Positions 30,829 to 39,730 of a DNA stretch of 49,225 nucleotides are shown here, one piece after another. Location of the stretch: the IMG/VR virus record IMGVR_UViG_3300042465_004642, positions 1 through 49,225 of that record; one strand, 5' to 3'. The notes under the pieces were generated by a model that saw only the letters and a list, made by a program, of their open reading frames with translations, was not told the origin of the DNA and did no database searches. Each line of letters opens with the position of its first letter. The first letter of the stretch is position 1. This DNA is from a virus. Made by a program: the position numbers and the translations under genes.

Positions 30829-32445
30829 ATGGCAACTCCAGTATTAAATAATGGGATTTTCTTGCGTGATACGGCATACAATGCTAGTTCACATGTAGAT
30901 TCTTACCATTTACAAAACATGCTAAAAGATGCAGAACCAATGGATTTAGGTCCAGTAGACTTATGGGCTATGGCTCAAAAAGTTGAAATGCCTTTATACC
31001 AGTTGTCTTCTTTTGGTGGAAAAAATGTTATCAATGTAGATAACGCACGTGGTGAGTATAAATGGCAAACTCCACTATCAATTGATCTTCCTTACATAGT
31101 TGAAGATATTGAGCCAATGAATTCAGCAAAAGGTATTGAAGGTACTACTTTCAAAATCAAGTTGAACAAACGTGAATTTGGACATGGTGATATCATCACT
31201 TATGACAAATACAATGGTTGTGAGATGTACATTACTGCTGATGACATTTTACCAATTGGTGATGGTTTTATCTATACTGTACAGTTAGTTAACAATGATA
31301 ACTACAAGTACATTGATAATGCTTATTTAGCTAATGGTACTAAAGTATTCCGTAAAGGTTCTGCTAGAGGTGAGTATGGTGAGAGATTCTCAGACATCCA
31401 AACTAACACAGGATTCCGTGAGTACTACAACTTTGTTGGTGGTGCTGAAGCTCACGTTCATTATTCTATCTCTTCTAGAGCAGATTTAATGATCAAAGGT
31501 GGAATGAATGCAGATGGTACAGTTCCTGTAACTGAAATCTGGAGATCTCACTTGAAAGGTTTAGATCCATCTATTTCATCTTTGGATGACATGGTTAAAG
31601 TAATGGGTAAAGACTCAGTTAAAAAAGCATTTGACAATGGTGATTTATCAAGAACTTTCTTGACAAACATGGAAGCTGCTCACTTAACTAAAATTGCTTC
31701 TGATATTGAGACTTACCTTATGTGGGGACACGGGGGTAGAGTACGTCAAGATGGACCTGATGATGTAAGATTATCTGTAGGTTTGTGGAAACAATTAGAC
31801 AACTCTTTCAAAAGAATTTATAACAAAAATAACTTTAACTTGGATTTATTCAGAGGTGAGTTATATAACTTCTTTAATGGTAAAGTTGAATTCCAAGGAC
31901 CAGATCCTAAACGTCAACTTGTTGTTCAAACAGGTATGGGTGGTATGCGTATGGTTAATGAATCAATTAAACAAGAAGCTATTTCTTCAGGTTTATTAAT
32001 TCAAGCTGCTGATATTGGTGCTATTACTGGTAAAGGTATGGACTTAAACTTTGGATTTGCTTACACTTCTTACGTTATACCATTCTTGGCTAATGTGAAA
32101 TTTGTACTTAATCCTGCATTTGATAATGTTCACACTAATGATATTGAGAATCCTATTATTGATGGTTTCCCATTATCTTCTTATTCATTCATTATCTTTG
32201 ATATCACAGATAACACTAATGACAACATTTACATGTTGAAATTATCTTGGGATAATCAATTGAAATGGTGGTACCAAAATGGTACAATGGATTATATGGG
32301 TAGATCTCAAGGATTCCAATCTTCTGGACAATTCAACGGTTACCGTGTAATGATGTCTCAAACAATGCCAGCTATTTGGGTTAAAGATCCAACTAAAGTA
32401 TTGAAAATTGTTATGAGAAATCCAATCACAGGTGGATCATTCTAA
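30829..32445 (+). CDS. Major capsid protein
   Basis: 538 residues, of HK97-fold size for this group, located after portal and scaffold-like genes and followed by a strong terminator. Recognisable segments: VDLWAMAQKVEMPLYQLSSF, GEYKWQTPLSIDLPYIVEDI, FVGGAEAHVHYSISSRADLM, TYLMWGHGGRVRQDGPDDVR, NGYRVMMSQTMPAIWVKDPT. Codon use differs from neighbours, with more CGT, TTC, AAC, ATC and TTG, as expected for the most highly translated late gene. It forms the icosahedral shell. The best-supported structural call in the window along with TerL. Confidence 0.92.
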   Translation: MATPVLNNGIFLRDTAYNASSHVDSYHLQNMLKDAEPMDLGPVDLWAMAQKVEMPLYQLSSFGGKNVINVDNARGEYKWQTPLSIDLPYIVEDIEPMNSAKGIEGTTFKIKLNKREFGHGDIITYDKYNGCEMYITADDILPIGDGFIYTVQLVNNDNYKYIDNAYLANGTKVFRKGSARGEYGERFSDIQTNTGFREYYNFVGGAEAHVHYSISSRADLMIKGGMNADGTVPVTEIWRSHLKGLDPSISSLDDMVKVMGKDSVKKAFDNGDLSRTFLTNMEAAHLTKIASDIETYLMWGHGGRVRQDGPDDVRLSVGLWKQLDNSFKRIYNKNNFNLDLFRGELYNFFNGKVEFQGPDPKRQLVVQTGMGGMRMVNESIKQEAISSGLLIQAADIGAITGKGMDLNFGFAYTSYVIPFLANVKFVLNPAFDNVHTNDIENPIIDGFPLSSYSFIIFDITDNTNDNIYMLKLSWDNQLKWWYQNGTMDYMGRSQGFQSSGQFNGYRVMMSQTMPAIWVKDPTKVLKIVMRNPITGGSF

Positions 32446-32465
32446 TATGTCAAACTAGAAAAATA

Positions 32466-32496
32466 AAAAAGGAGGGGATAAAACTCCTCCTTTTTT
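32466..32496 (+). terminator. Strong terminator after the major capsid gene
   Basis: AAAAAGGAGG (32466-32475) pairs perfectly with CCTCCTTTTT (32486-32495), with more T after it. It is followed by TATATTTA (32499-32506), a possible weak promoter for the next gene. Confidence 0.9.
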
Positions 32497-32536
32497 ATTA
32501 TATTTACAATTATAAACATTTTAAAACCAACACAAA

Positions 32537-33547
32537 ATGGATTTTACACACGTAGAAGTATTAAACGTTAACAAGAGTAATAAGATCTCTGTTAAACCTT
32601 ATTTTGACAACTCAATGTCAAACATGGGATTAGAACATTATGGCCAATCATTATTTGATGGTGTTAAACATTATGAGCAACTAGCTTGCTTAGAACAAAA
32701 TGGAGTAGTAAGATATGTAACAGGATTAAATGAATTTGCTCCTGAGATTAAATTATTACCAGCAGATGAAAGAATTGCAAAAGTTAGAGAGATCAGAATT
32801 GCAGTAGCTGAATTAGAAAAAGAATTAGCAGCTAATGTAGTAGATATTGATAGTCCAACATTCTGGAATGATATCAAGTTACTTAATCCAAGTAATAAAG
32901 AATTCTGGAATAAAATAAATATGTCATGTGGTAATGATCCAGTATATCTAGATCCTGCAAATCCATATGATAGAATTAAACTATATGCTGTTGAAGCTGG
33001 AGGATTTTCTCTTATATCAAGAAGTTATGATGATGCTAGATCAAAAGCAGTTCCACCAAAATTTTATTTAGATAAAGTTACAGAAACAAGTGGAATTAAA
33101 ACTGAATACAAAAAACTTAAAAATAAAGCACTTGCTGAATTACAAAAACTATTTGATAAAAATAGTACTAAATTATTCTACATTGCTAAATCTGTTGATA
33201 CTGCAAGTATACAGTATAAAAAACATACACCAAATGATGTAATCTATGACAACATGGATAGACATATTAATGGTGAAGGTACAGAAGGAAACAAAGAAAG
33301 AGCTGCAAAAGGGTTCTTAGAAGCTGCTGCTTTAGATATGGAAACATTAAAAATTAAAGCAATTGTCAAAGATTCCATATTTTTTAAGTATATTATTAAT
33401 AAGTCAGATGGACATATCTATCATACTAAGACAAATAGCTTACTTGGTAGAAATGTTTCAGATGTAACTGAGTTCTTAAGAAACCCTTTAAATGAGGATA
33501 TCCTAAAGGATTTAAATGCACAAGTTGAAAAACTGTGGAATATGTAA
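32537..33547 (+). CDS. Conserved late protein following the capsid gene
   Basis: 336 residues, mixed alpha/beta. It starts MDFTHVEVLNVNKSNKISVK and contains ERIAKVREIRIAVAELEKEL (helical) and FWNKINMSCGNDPVYLDPAN. A similar protein follows the capsid gene in other crAss-like phages, to my recollection; role unassigned, probably virion or head assembly. It stands as a single-gene unit between two strong terminators. Confidence 0.65.
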   Translation: MDFTHVEVLNVNKSNKISVKPYFDNSMSNMGLEHYGQSLFDGVKHYEQLACLEQNGVVRYVTGLNEFAPEIKLLPADERIAKVREIRIAVAELEKELAANVVDIDSPTFWNDIKLLNPSNKEFWNKINMSCGNDPVYLDPANPYDRIKLYAVEAGGFSLISRSYDDARSKAVPPKFYLDKVTETSGIKTEYKKLKNKALAELQKLFDKNSTKLFYIAKSVDTASIQYKKHTPNDVIYDNMDRHINGEGTEGNKERAAKGFLEAAALDMETLKIKAIVKDSIFFKYIINKSDGHIYHTKTNSLLGRNVSDVTEFLRNPLNEDILKDLNAQVEKLWNM

Positions 33548-33557
33548 ATAACTCTAG

Positions 33558-33587
33558 AGTATACCAGTAATTCTGGTATACTTTTTT
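33558..33587 (+). terminator. Strong intrinsic terminator
   Basis: AGTATACCAG (33558-33567) pairs perfectly with CTGGTATACT (33573-33582), followed by TTTTT. It ends the 32537-33547 unit. Confidence 0.92.
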
Positions 33588-33599
33588 AAACTATATATC

Positions 33600-33770
33600 A
33601 TGGCTAACGCAAAAGTAAATGTACAACAAAAAGCAACAGGCAGAGTAGGTGGAACCAATTCTCCAGTGTATGCATTAAAAACTCCAGGTGGAAAATCTCC
33701 AGGTAAAGTAAATAAACCACAGCCATCTCCTAAGATGAAAATGGGAGGTACTAAAGGTAAAAAGTGTTAA
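33600..33770 (+). CDS. Small basic Gly/Lys/Pro protein
   Basis: 56 residues (MANAKVNVQQKATGRVGGTN at the N-terminus; ends PKMKMGGTKGKKC). The 'K-M-G-G' element recurs in the next two proteins. It is the first of a run of basic, low-complexity proteins (33600-37169) that probably associate with DNA or the capsid interior. A-rich start context. Confidence 0.6.
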   Translation: MANAKVNVQQKATGRVGGTNSPVYALKTPGGKSPGKVNKPQPSPKMKMGGTKGKKC

Positions 33771-33790
33771 TAATATTAAAATAAATTATT

Positions 33791-35563
33791 ATGGCAAAGA
33801 TGGGATGTGCTAAATGTGGAGGCACTAAAAAAATGGCTACTGGTGGAATGACCACTAAAGTAATGGGACCAGGCAAAAAACCATTTGCAGCTGGTATACC
33901 ATATTATACAGGTGCTGGTAAAACAGGTCCTGAATCTATGAAGATGGGTGGTTCTCTTAATAAAATGGGTAGAGGTGGTAGTTCAAATGCATCTACAGCA
34001 TCAAAAGCTGCTCAAGCTGCTTCTAGAAAAGTACTTGCAAATAAAGCACTTGCTGCTAGAACAGCAGGAGCAAATAAAGCAAATGCTGGAAATATTAAAA
34101 TTAAAAATATTAAAGGTCTTAGTACTAGTGTTAAAACTTCTGCTAAATTAGGAACTAATGCACGTAATGCTGCAATTAAAATTGGTGCTGGAAAAATTGC
34201 AACTAAATCTAACCTTCCTGCTAAAGTTGTTAAAGCTGCTTTACCTGCTGTTGCTAAAGTTGCGTCTAAAGCTCCAGCTAAGGTTATAACTATGGCACAA
34301 CTAAAAGCATTAGACGCTGCAAAAAAAGCTTCAACTAAAATAGTTGGTACAGGAGTAAAAGTTGCATCTAAAGTACCTGCAGTATTAGGTAAAATTAATT
34401 TTACTGAACTAGCAAAAAAAGGTGGCAAGAATTGGAAAAAACTTGCAGGATATGCGGCTCTTGGAGCAGGTGCATATGCACTTGATTCTTATAAGAATAG
34501 TACATCTTCTAAAGTACCAGCTAAAGCACCAGCTAAAAAACCAACTGCAGCACCAGCTAAAGTTGGAACTAATAAAGGTGCTCTAGCTTCACTTGTTAAA
34601 ACTGCAACAGCAGAAAATAAAAAAATGACTAATACAACAAATAAACAAAGTTATAAAAATAGCAATGTTGTTGGTAGTCATGTTAATTTTACTCCAGCTA
34701 AAACTACTGCAAGTACAAGTACAACTCCAGCTGCAAGTACTACAAGTACTACAAGTACAACAAGTACAACTCCTGCTACTACAGTAAAAAAAGCTGCAGT
34801 AAAAAAAGTTGTTAAAAAAGCTAAAACACCTGTTGCAACAGTTGATAAAATGGCAGTAAAAAAACCATCAGCTATTGAAACAAGAAATTTTGCAAAGTCA
34901 GAATTGATTGGATCTAAAGCAAAAGCAACTGCAGTAGAAAATACAACAGAAAAAGCTAAACCTGCAAAAACTAAAAGTGCAATTTCAACTGGACCATCAG
35001 AATCCTTTGCTAATAAAATAAGAGGAGCCATAAATGATAGTAGATTAAGAAGAGCAGAAAGAGCAATTGATAGAGGTGATAAAGAAAGATCAGATGCATT
35101 ACTTAATAAAGTAAAAGAATCTGAATCTAAAATGAAAAAAGGTGGATCAGTAAATAAAATGCTAGAAGGTGGAACAAGTTCTACAAAAACAAATATGTTT
35201 GGTAAAACTAAAGATGTTTCTAAAGCAAAAGCTGAGAGAATAGGTACTAGATTTGCAACAAAATCTAAACATACATTTGAGGATGTTGGTGATGGGGAGT
35301 CATATACAATAAAGCCAAGAGAAAACTCTAAGAGATCTGTAACAACTACATTTAAAAAAGTAGGTGGAGCAGTTAAAAAACCATTAGCAAAAGCACAAAT
35401 GGGTAAAACTGTTAAAACTAAACCATTATCACCAGCACCTAAACCTAAAACAGGAATGGATGCATTAAAAGCATTAGGTCAATATGTTAGCACATTTGGG
35501 TTTGCTACGGAAGGATATAACCCAGCTCCAAAAAAGACAGCAGTTAAAACTAAAAAGAAATAG
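33791..35563 (+). CDS. Large Lys/Ala-rich histone-H1-like protein
   Basis: 590 residues, strongly basic. N-terminus MAKMGCAKCGGTKKMATGG has a CxxC pair. A central low-complexity region is built from Lys/Ala/Pro repeats (KVPAKAPAKKPTAAPAKVG, VKKAAVKKVVKKAKTPVAT), close in character to histone H1 tails and bacterial AlgP-type proteins. Two copies of a 'K-x-G-G-S-x-N-K-M' motif occur at about 51-60 and 448-460. It is likely packaged or ejected with DNA, or condenses it in the head. Position within the head gene cluster supports a virion protein. Not similar to any enzyme. Confidence 0.6.
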   Translation: MAKMGCAKCGGTKKMATGGMTTKVMGPGKKPFAAGIPYYTGAGKTGPESMKMGGSLNKMGRGGSSNASTASKAAQAASRKVLANKALAARTAGANKANAGNIKIKNIKGLSTSVKTSAKLGTNARNAAIKIGAGKIATKSNLPAKVVKAALPAVAKVASKAPAKVITMAQLKALDAAKKASTKIVGTGVKVASKVPAVLGKINFTELAKKGGKNWKKLAGYAALGAGAYALDSYKNSTSSKVPAKAPAKKPTAAPAKVGTNKGALASLVKTATAENKKMTNTTNKQSYKNSNVVGSHVNFTPAKTTASTSTTPAASTTSTTSTTSTTPATTVKKAAVKKVVKKAKTPVATVDKMAVKKPSAIETRNFAKSELIGSKAKATAVENTTEKAKPAKTKSAISTGPSESFANKIRGAINDSRLRRAERAIDRGDKERSDALLNKVKESESKMKKGGSVNKMLEGGTSSTKTNMFGKTKDVSKAKAERIGTRFATKSKHTFEDVGDGESYTIKPRENSKRSVTTTFKKVGGAVKKPLAKAQMGKTVKTKPLSPAPKPKTGMDALKALGQYVSTFGFATEGYNPAPKKTAVKTKKK

Positions 35564-35565
35564 TC

Positions 35566-35910
35566 ATGGCAACTAGAGCAGTTAAAACATCTTGTAAAAA
35601 TACTAAAGTAAGAACAGCTTCAGGTGCGTGTGCTACTGAAAGAAAACCTATGATGAAATCTGGTGGAACTAGTCCATTTGGTATTTTATCTATTATAGCT
35701 GGTATTGATAATAATCCTAAAGCTACAATGAAAAATAAAAAAATGGCTAAAGGAGGTATTGCTCATCCAGGTTTTAAAGCTGTACAATCTAGTATTGCTG
35801 CTAAACAAGGAATTAGTAAACAAGCTGCTGGAGCTATATTAGCTTCATCAACTAGAAAAGCTGGTGCTAAAGCTAAAGCTAAAAATCCTAGACTTAAAAA
35901 AGTAAAATAA
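35566..35910 (+). CDS. Basic phage protein with HPGFKAVQ motif
   Basis: 114 residues. The C-terminal half (AHPGFKAVQSSIAAKQGISK, then QAAGAILASSTRKAGAKAKA) matches a small basic family seen in many tailed phages ('hPGFKaVq-x-x-IA-x-x-qG-x-s-x-x-AgaILAs-x-tR'). The N-terminal part contains KKMAKGGIA, related to the KxGG motif of the upstream protein. It is tightly packed (2-base gap) with its neighbour. Likely a head-interior or DNA-binding protein. Confidence 0.7.
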   Translation: MATRAVKTSCKNTKVRTASGACATERKPMMKSGGTSPFGILSIIAGIDNNPKATMKNKKMAKGGIAHPGFKAVQSSIAAKQGISKQAAGAILASSTRKAGAKAKAKNPRLKKVK

Positions 35911-35911
35911 G

Positions 35912-36064
35912 GTGGCAAAGGAAATGTTAAAGCGTAAAGATGGTAGTGTATCTCAAAGAGGTCTTTGGGATAACATTAGAGCTGCAAAAGGTTCTGATAA
36001 AAAACCTACTACACAAATGCTTAAGCAAGAAAAAAAGATTAAAGCAACAACTAAAAAGAAATAG
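35912..36064 (+). CDS. 50-residue basic protein, probable GTG start
   Basis: The frame starts GTG GCA AAG (35912), mimicking the ATG GCA AAG starts of nearby genes, one base after the upstream TAA. The protein is VAKEMLKRKDGSVSQRGLWD at the N-terminus and very Lys-rich at the C-terminus. An internal ATG at 35924 is an alternative. It fits exactly between two genes (3-base gap before the next ATG). Confidence 0.5.
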   Translation: MAKEMLKRKDGSVSQRGLWDNIRAAKGSDKKPTTQMLKQEKKIKATTKKK

Positions 36065-36066
36065 TT

Positions 36067-36348
36067 ATGGCAAAGTCTCCAGCATGGCAAAGAAAAGAAG
36101 GTAAGAACCCAGCAGGTGGTCTTAATGCCAAAGGAGTAGCAAGTTATAGAGCTGCTAATCCTGGAAGTAAACTTAAGACAGCTGTAACTACTAAACCTTC
36201 TAAAATTAAACCTGGAAGTGAAGCTGCAGGTAGACGTAAAAGTTTCTGTAGTAGGATGGGTGGAATGAAGAAAAAACTAACAAGTGCAAAGACTGCAAAT
36301 GATCCTGATTCCAGAATCAATAAAGCTTTGAGAAAATGGAACTGTTAA
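36067..36348 (+). CDS. Conserved basic phage protein (KSPAWQRKEGKNP type)
   Basis: 93 residues with a strongly conserved pattern known from many phages: SPAWQRKEGKNPAGGLNAKG at the start and RRKSFCSRMGGMKKKLTSAK, DPDSRINKALRKWNC at the end. The family (annotated as DUF6321 in my recollection) has no firm function. Its basic nature and occurrence near capsid genes suggest packaging or DNA binding. Confidence 0.8.
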   Translation: MAKSPAWQRKEGKNPAGGLNAKGVASYRAANPGSKLKTAVTTKPSKIKPGSEAAGRRKSFCSRMGGMKKKLTSAKTANDPDSRINKALRKWNC

Positions 36349-36358
36349 ATTAAATATT

Positions 36359-36586
36359 ATGGCAATTAGAAAAACAACTACTACAAAAACACCTGTGAAA
36401 AAAGCTTCAGTAGGTATTTCTATATCTGCAACACCAAAAGCAGAAATGAGAAAATGGGAAGTTGAATCTGCTCTAAGTACATTAAAGAGAGCAGATGAGA
36501 TTAGAAAAAATACCAAGATGATGGCAGATGTTAAAAAACTTGCTCAAGAACAAATGAATGTATTAAGTACATATACTAAAAAATAA
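36359..36586 (+). CDS. Small basic helical protein
   Basis: 75 residues. N-terminal Lys/Thr-rich tail (RKTTTTKTPVKKASVGIS) followed by a helical region (RKWEVESALSTLKRADEIRK, NTKMMADVKKLAQEQMNVLS). It belongs to the run of basic proteins. 4-base gap to the next gene. Function unknown. Confidence 0.65.
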   Translation: MAIRKTTTTKTPVKKASVGISISATPKAEMRKWEVESALSTLKRADEIRKNTKMMADVKKLAQEQMNVLSTYTKK

Positions 36587-36590
36587 TATC

Positions 36591-37169
36591 ATGGCAATTA
36601 AAAAAACAATAACTAAAGAACATCCATTAACTGCATTTAGAAAAGCTAATGAAGCTAGACAAGCTTCAGTAAAGAAGTCTTTAAAAAAAGCTCAAGATGG
36701 TATTGAGACTAATGATGACATGATTAATAAACCAGGATATGGTGAGAAGAAAAATGTTTATGTCAGACCTGAACCAAAACCTGCAGCTAAAAATGCTATA
36801 TATCAAGGACCTGTATCAGAACAAGTACCATACGAAGTTTCTAGAAATAATAGGGCTAATCCAGGTATGACAAATTTTAATGCAATTCGTGCAAAAGAAT
36901 TTGAAAATGCAAGTAGAAATCCTAAGAATTCTGAAATACAAGAAAAAGGTACTAAATATTTAACATCTAGAAAAATTAGTAAAGAAGCAAAAAAAGCAGG
37001 AAAACAAGATTGGAAAAATTTACCTTCAAATTCTCCACAAAAAAAAGAGAATAGAAGAAATATTGCGGGAATAGCTGCTGCAATGATTGCATCTCCTTTT
37101 TTAGGAAAAGCAATAGGAGGAGGTTATGAAAAAAGAAAAGGTGGTGCTGTAAAAACTAAAAAGAAATAA
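36591..37169 (+). CDS. Basic protein with C-terminal hydrophobic segment
   Basis: 192 residues. A basic N-terminus (MAIKKTITKEHPLTAFRKAN), similar in the first residues to the upstream protein, is followed by a disordered Pro/Asn/Lys region and one short hydrophobic stretch (IAGIAAAMIASPFLGKAIGG) before a Lys-rich end (GGAVKTKKK). The hydrophobic helix could insert in a membrane, so an ejected protein is conceivable. The final 'KKGGAVKTKKK' echoes the KxGG motif of the group. Confidence 0.6.
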   Translation: MAIKKTITKEHPLTAFRKANEARQASVKKSLKKAQDGIETNDDMINKPGYGEKKNVYVRPEPKPAAKNAIYQGPVSEQVPYEVSRNNRANPGMTNFNAIRAKEFENASRNPKNSEIQEKGTKYLTSRKISKEAKKAGKQDWKNLPSNSPQKKENRRNIAGIAAAMIASPFLGKAIGGGYEKRKGGAVKTKKK

Positions 37170-37172
37170 CAG

Positions 37173-37871
37173 ATGCTTAATAGTACTATAGTAACTAAAG
37201 TGAAAAGCCGTTTAAACAAATTAGACAGCCAAGACTATGACAACATTGAATGTTGGCAAGTAGTGGAGTCTTTTAATAAGGCTCAGGTTGAATGGATTAG
37301 AAGACAACTTCATGGTATCAATATTGTTAAAGAAGGTGATGAGCAGTCTACTAGAAGAATAGATGATTTACAAATACTACTAGATACTATTAATGTACCA
37401 TTTGTTAAATCTGATATATCTTCTTATTCTGATTTACCTCCTAATTATTTACAATGGAAACGTGTAGATATTCAAGCTAGAAAAGGATGTTGTGATGATA
37501 GAAGAATGTCAGTGTATCTTGCAGAAGAAGGCAACTTAAATCAATTATTATTTGATAGTGCTAAGAAACCTAGTTTTGAGTGGGCTGAAACATTTGCTAC
37601 TTTAAAAAATAATAGAGTCAATGTGTATACAAATAATGATTTTGATATCAGTTCTGGTAGTCTTACATATTATAGACAACCAATAAAAATTGAGATACAG
37701 GGATGTATAGATCCTTACACTAGTGTACAAACTACTACAAATGTAGAATGTGAATTTAAAGATGATATAGTTGAATTACTAATTGATGAAGCAGTGAGTA
37801 TACTTGCTGGTGATATTGAATCAGGTAATCAATTCTCTAGAGGAACAGAAACAGCAGAAAGAAACAATTAA
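37173..37871 (+). CDS. Head-tail connector (neck) protein candidate
   Basis: 232 residues. It begins MLNSTIVTKVKSRLNKLDSQ, then NIECWQVVESFNKAQVEWIR, a helical start typical of Bacteroidota phage adaptor proteins. Then come beta segments (RRMSVYLAEEGNLNQLL, NNRVNVYTNNDF) and a final helix (ELLIDEAVSILAGDIESG). Position between head and tail genes and alpha-beta-alpha layout suggest a ring protein docking below the portal. Not proven by motif. Confidence 0.6.
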   Translation: MLNSTIVTKVKSRLNKLDSQDYDNIECWQVVESFNKAQVEWIRRQLHGINIVKEGDEQSTRRIDDLQILLDTINVPFVKSDISSYSDLPPNYLQWKRVDIQARKGCCDDRRMSVYLAEEGNLNQLLFDSAKKPSFEWAETFATLKNNRVNVYTNNDFDISSGSLTYYRQPIKIEIQGCIDPYTSVQTTTNVECEFKDDIVELLIDEAVSILAGDIESGNQFSRGTETAERNN

Positions 37872-37882
37872 TATTTATAATA

Positions 37883-38335
37883 ATGGAAAAACCCAAATTA
37901 CTTAAAAGAGAGTCCTCAACTTCATATGCAAGTTATTCAGCTCCAGCATCAGGATCAATTGATTCAGCTACGGCTGCATGTGTTACAGAATTAATGAATG
38001 CAGCAACATCATTTCATAAACTACATTTAAAAGTTCAAGGTTCAGGAGCATATGCTGCACACAAAGCTTTAAATGAATTATATGATGCTTTACCAGATCA
38101 TGCTGATTCACTTGCAGAAGGATATCAAGGAGCAGCAGAAAAAATTTTAGAATGTTCAGAAGCAGTACCAAGAAAATTAGCTACAGTTGCAGATGCTTTA
38201 GCATATATCAGAGATATTACATCTATGGTAACAGGATTACAAGCTAAAATGCCTTACTCTGAAATTGTTAATTCACTTGATACAGTTAAAGATACTCTTA
38301 ACTCAGGCAAGTATAAATTATTATTCTTGAAATAA
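37883..38335 (+). CDS. Ferritin/Dps-like four-helix protein (DUF5856-like)
   Basis: 150 residues, almost all helical. Residues 34-80 (ELMNAATSFHKLHLKVQGSG, YAAHKALNELYDALPDHADS, LAEGYQGA) follow the ferritin-like layout in which His, Glu/Asp positions face the helix bundle, and match the pattern of DUF5856 phage proteins. Host Dps proteins store iron and protect DNA. A virion or DNA-protection role is possible. The N-terminal 30 residues are a Ser-rich tail. A functional ferroxidase site cannot be confirmed from sequence. Confidence 0.7.
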   Translation: MEKPKLLKRESSTSYASYSAPASGSIDSATAACVTELMNAATSFHKLHLKVQGSGAYAAHKALNELYDALPDHADSLAEGYQGAAEKILECSEAVPRKLATVADALAYIRDITSMVTGLQAKMPYSEIVNSLDTVKDTLNSGKYKLLFLK

Positions 38336-38340
38336 TTTTG
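38333..38340 (+). promoter_or_regulatory. Promoter-like -7 box TAATTTTG
   Basis: It fits TAnnTTTG and overlaps the stop of the ferritin-like gene, 58 bases before the ATG at 38399. With the strong terminator at 39731-39766 it would make 38399-39706 a separate, highly expressed transcript. Confidence 0.4.
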
Positions 38341-38398
38341 TAAATAGAAATTATTTTATTATATTATATATATATTTATTAATTAAAATTAAAAAGTT

Positions 38399-39706
38399 AT
38401 GGCTTATTTTAATCACGCCTTCCAGAAGGCTTTTGTTGGAACACAAGGTTTTACTGACCTTGGTGAAGGACAACTAGGAACACCAGGTAACATTCTTACT
38501 ACAGGTGATTTTGCATTTGTTGATCCAAAAACTTGGGAAATTGTTAATATTAACACACCTCCTACAGGTTGTTGCCCATTAATTCTTGCTTCAGGATCTT
38601 TGTATTCTAAAGACAAAATTGGTTCTCATGGTGGATATTTAGAATCTAATAAATCTAAAATCATCAATCCTAAGTATGTTAATAGATTCTACAGAGTAGA
38701 TCCTAACATTGCTCAACAAAATGTTATTAACATTGGATTCACACCTTTTACTGAAGCTAATGGTGGTTCTTGTGAAAAAGAATTTTTATGTGATGAGACT
38801 TACTCTTTACGTATTGATGTTAAAGGTTCTCCTGCATTAAGATTCTTAAATCACAATGCTTACTTAACTGTTGAAGCTTACACAGGATGTTGTCCTGCAG
38901 GAGCACTTGCTCCAACTCCAGTTGATGGTACTTTAGTTATGATCCAATGGGCTCAAGCAATTGTTGGTGAGATTTTACCTAATACAATTGTTGATTCAGC
39001 AAGAACAGTAATTTCTCCATTTGTATTGCCAGTAGTTACTGCTGAAAATTTATCTTTATGGTATGCTCCAGGAACTGATACAACAGGTTTTGTTGCTCCA
39101 GTTGGTTATACAATTGGTGGTACTTGGGATAACTATGTATCTCCAGGACATACTCCAGGTGCTTATGCGGGTATCACTTTATTTGGTGCTTATGTTGGAA
39201 CTACTTTCAGTGACTGTACATTCCAAACTTCTGATTTCTTTGAAAAAGAACCAGTTAAGTTATATGCATCATTAGTTGATTACGCAGGTAATCCATGTGA
39301 GTTTGAAGGATTATGTGTTGTTACTGAGTGTACAGGTTTACAAGCAATGGGTCTTGGTGAATCAGTTGCTAGAGATGTAATCTTATCAGAAAGATACAGA
39401 CAAAACTTCTTTGCTACTGATCTTAGAATAAGAGAGGTAACTCAAGGAAATGAAATCTTGAATACTATTAACAGAACTGCATTCTATACAAGATATTACT
39501 TGCAACATTCAGTTCCACGTTTCAATAACCCAACTGGTACATTTGATAATGATCAATACTTACTAGAAGTTATTACAACTGGTGCTGATGTTACATTTGA
39601 AAAATTTGTTGAAGATTGGATTGCTGCATGTGGTAACTGTATTGAACTTGAAGAAATTAGTGCAATTACAGCTTGTACTCCACTAATTCCATTGGAAGCT
39701 GCATAA
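38399..39706 (+). CDS. Abundant structural protein of the late region
   Basis: 435 residues. It starts MAYFNHAFQKAFVGTQGFTD and has several Cys pairs (TGCCPL, TGCCPAG, CVVTECTG, CGNC). Beta-rich throughout. Like the major capsid gene it uses more CGT, TTC, CAC and AAC codons than its neighbours, and it has its own promoter-like site and strong terminator: signs of very high expression. Probably a capsid decoration/auxiliary or tail-barrel subunit. Its exact place in the particle cannot be read from sequence. Confidence 0.65.
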   Translation: MAYFNHAFQKAFVGTQGFTDLGEGQLGTPGNILTTGDFAFVDPKTWEIVNINTPPTGCCPLILASGSLYSKDKIGSHGGYLESNKSKIINPKYVNRFYRVDPNIAQQNVINIGFTPFTEANGGSCEKEFLCDETYSLRIDVKGSPALRFLNHNAYLTVEAYTGCCPAGALAPTPVDGTLVMIQWAQAIVGEILPNTIVDSARTVISPFVLPVVTAENLSLWYAPGTDTTGFVAPVGYTIGGTWDNYVSPGHTPGAYAGITLFGAYVGTTFSDCTFQTSDFFEKEPVKLYASLVDYAGNPCEFEGLCVVTECTGLQAMGLGESVARDVILSERYRQNFFATDLRIREVTQGNEILNTINRTAFYTRYYLQHSVPRFNNPTGTFDNDQYLLEVITTGADVTFEKFVEDWIAACGNCIELEEISAITACTPLIPLEAA

Positions 39707-39730
39707 GTAGTACAAAATTATATTACTAAC

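Noticed and set aside
34012-35031. Long minus-strand frames opposite the Lys/Ala-rich gene
   Set aside because: They are low-complexity mirror frames produced by the repetitive plus-strand coding sequence.
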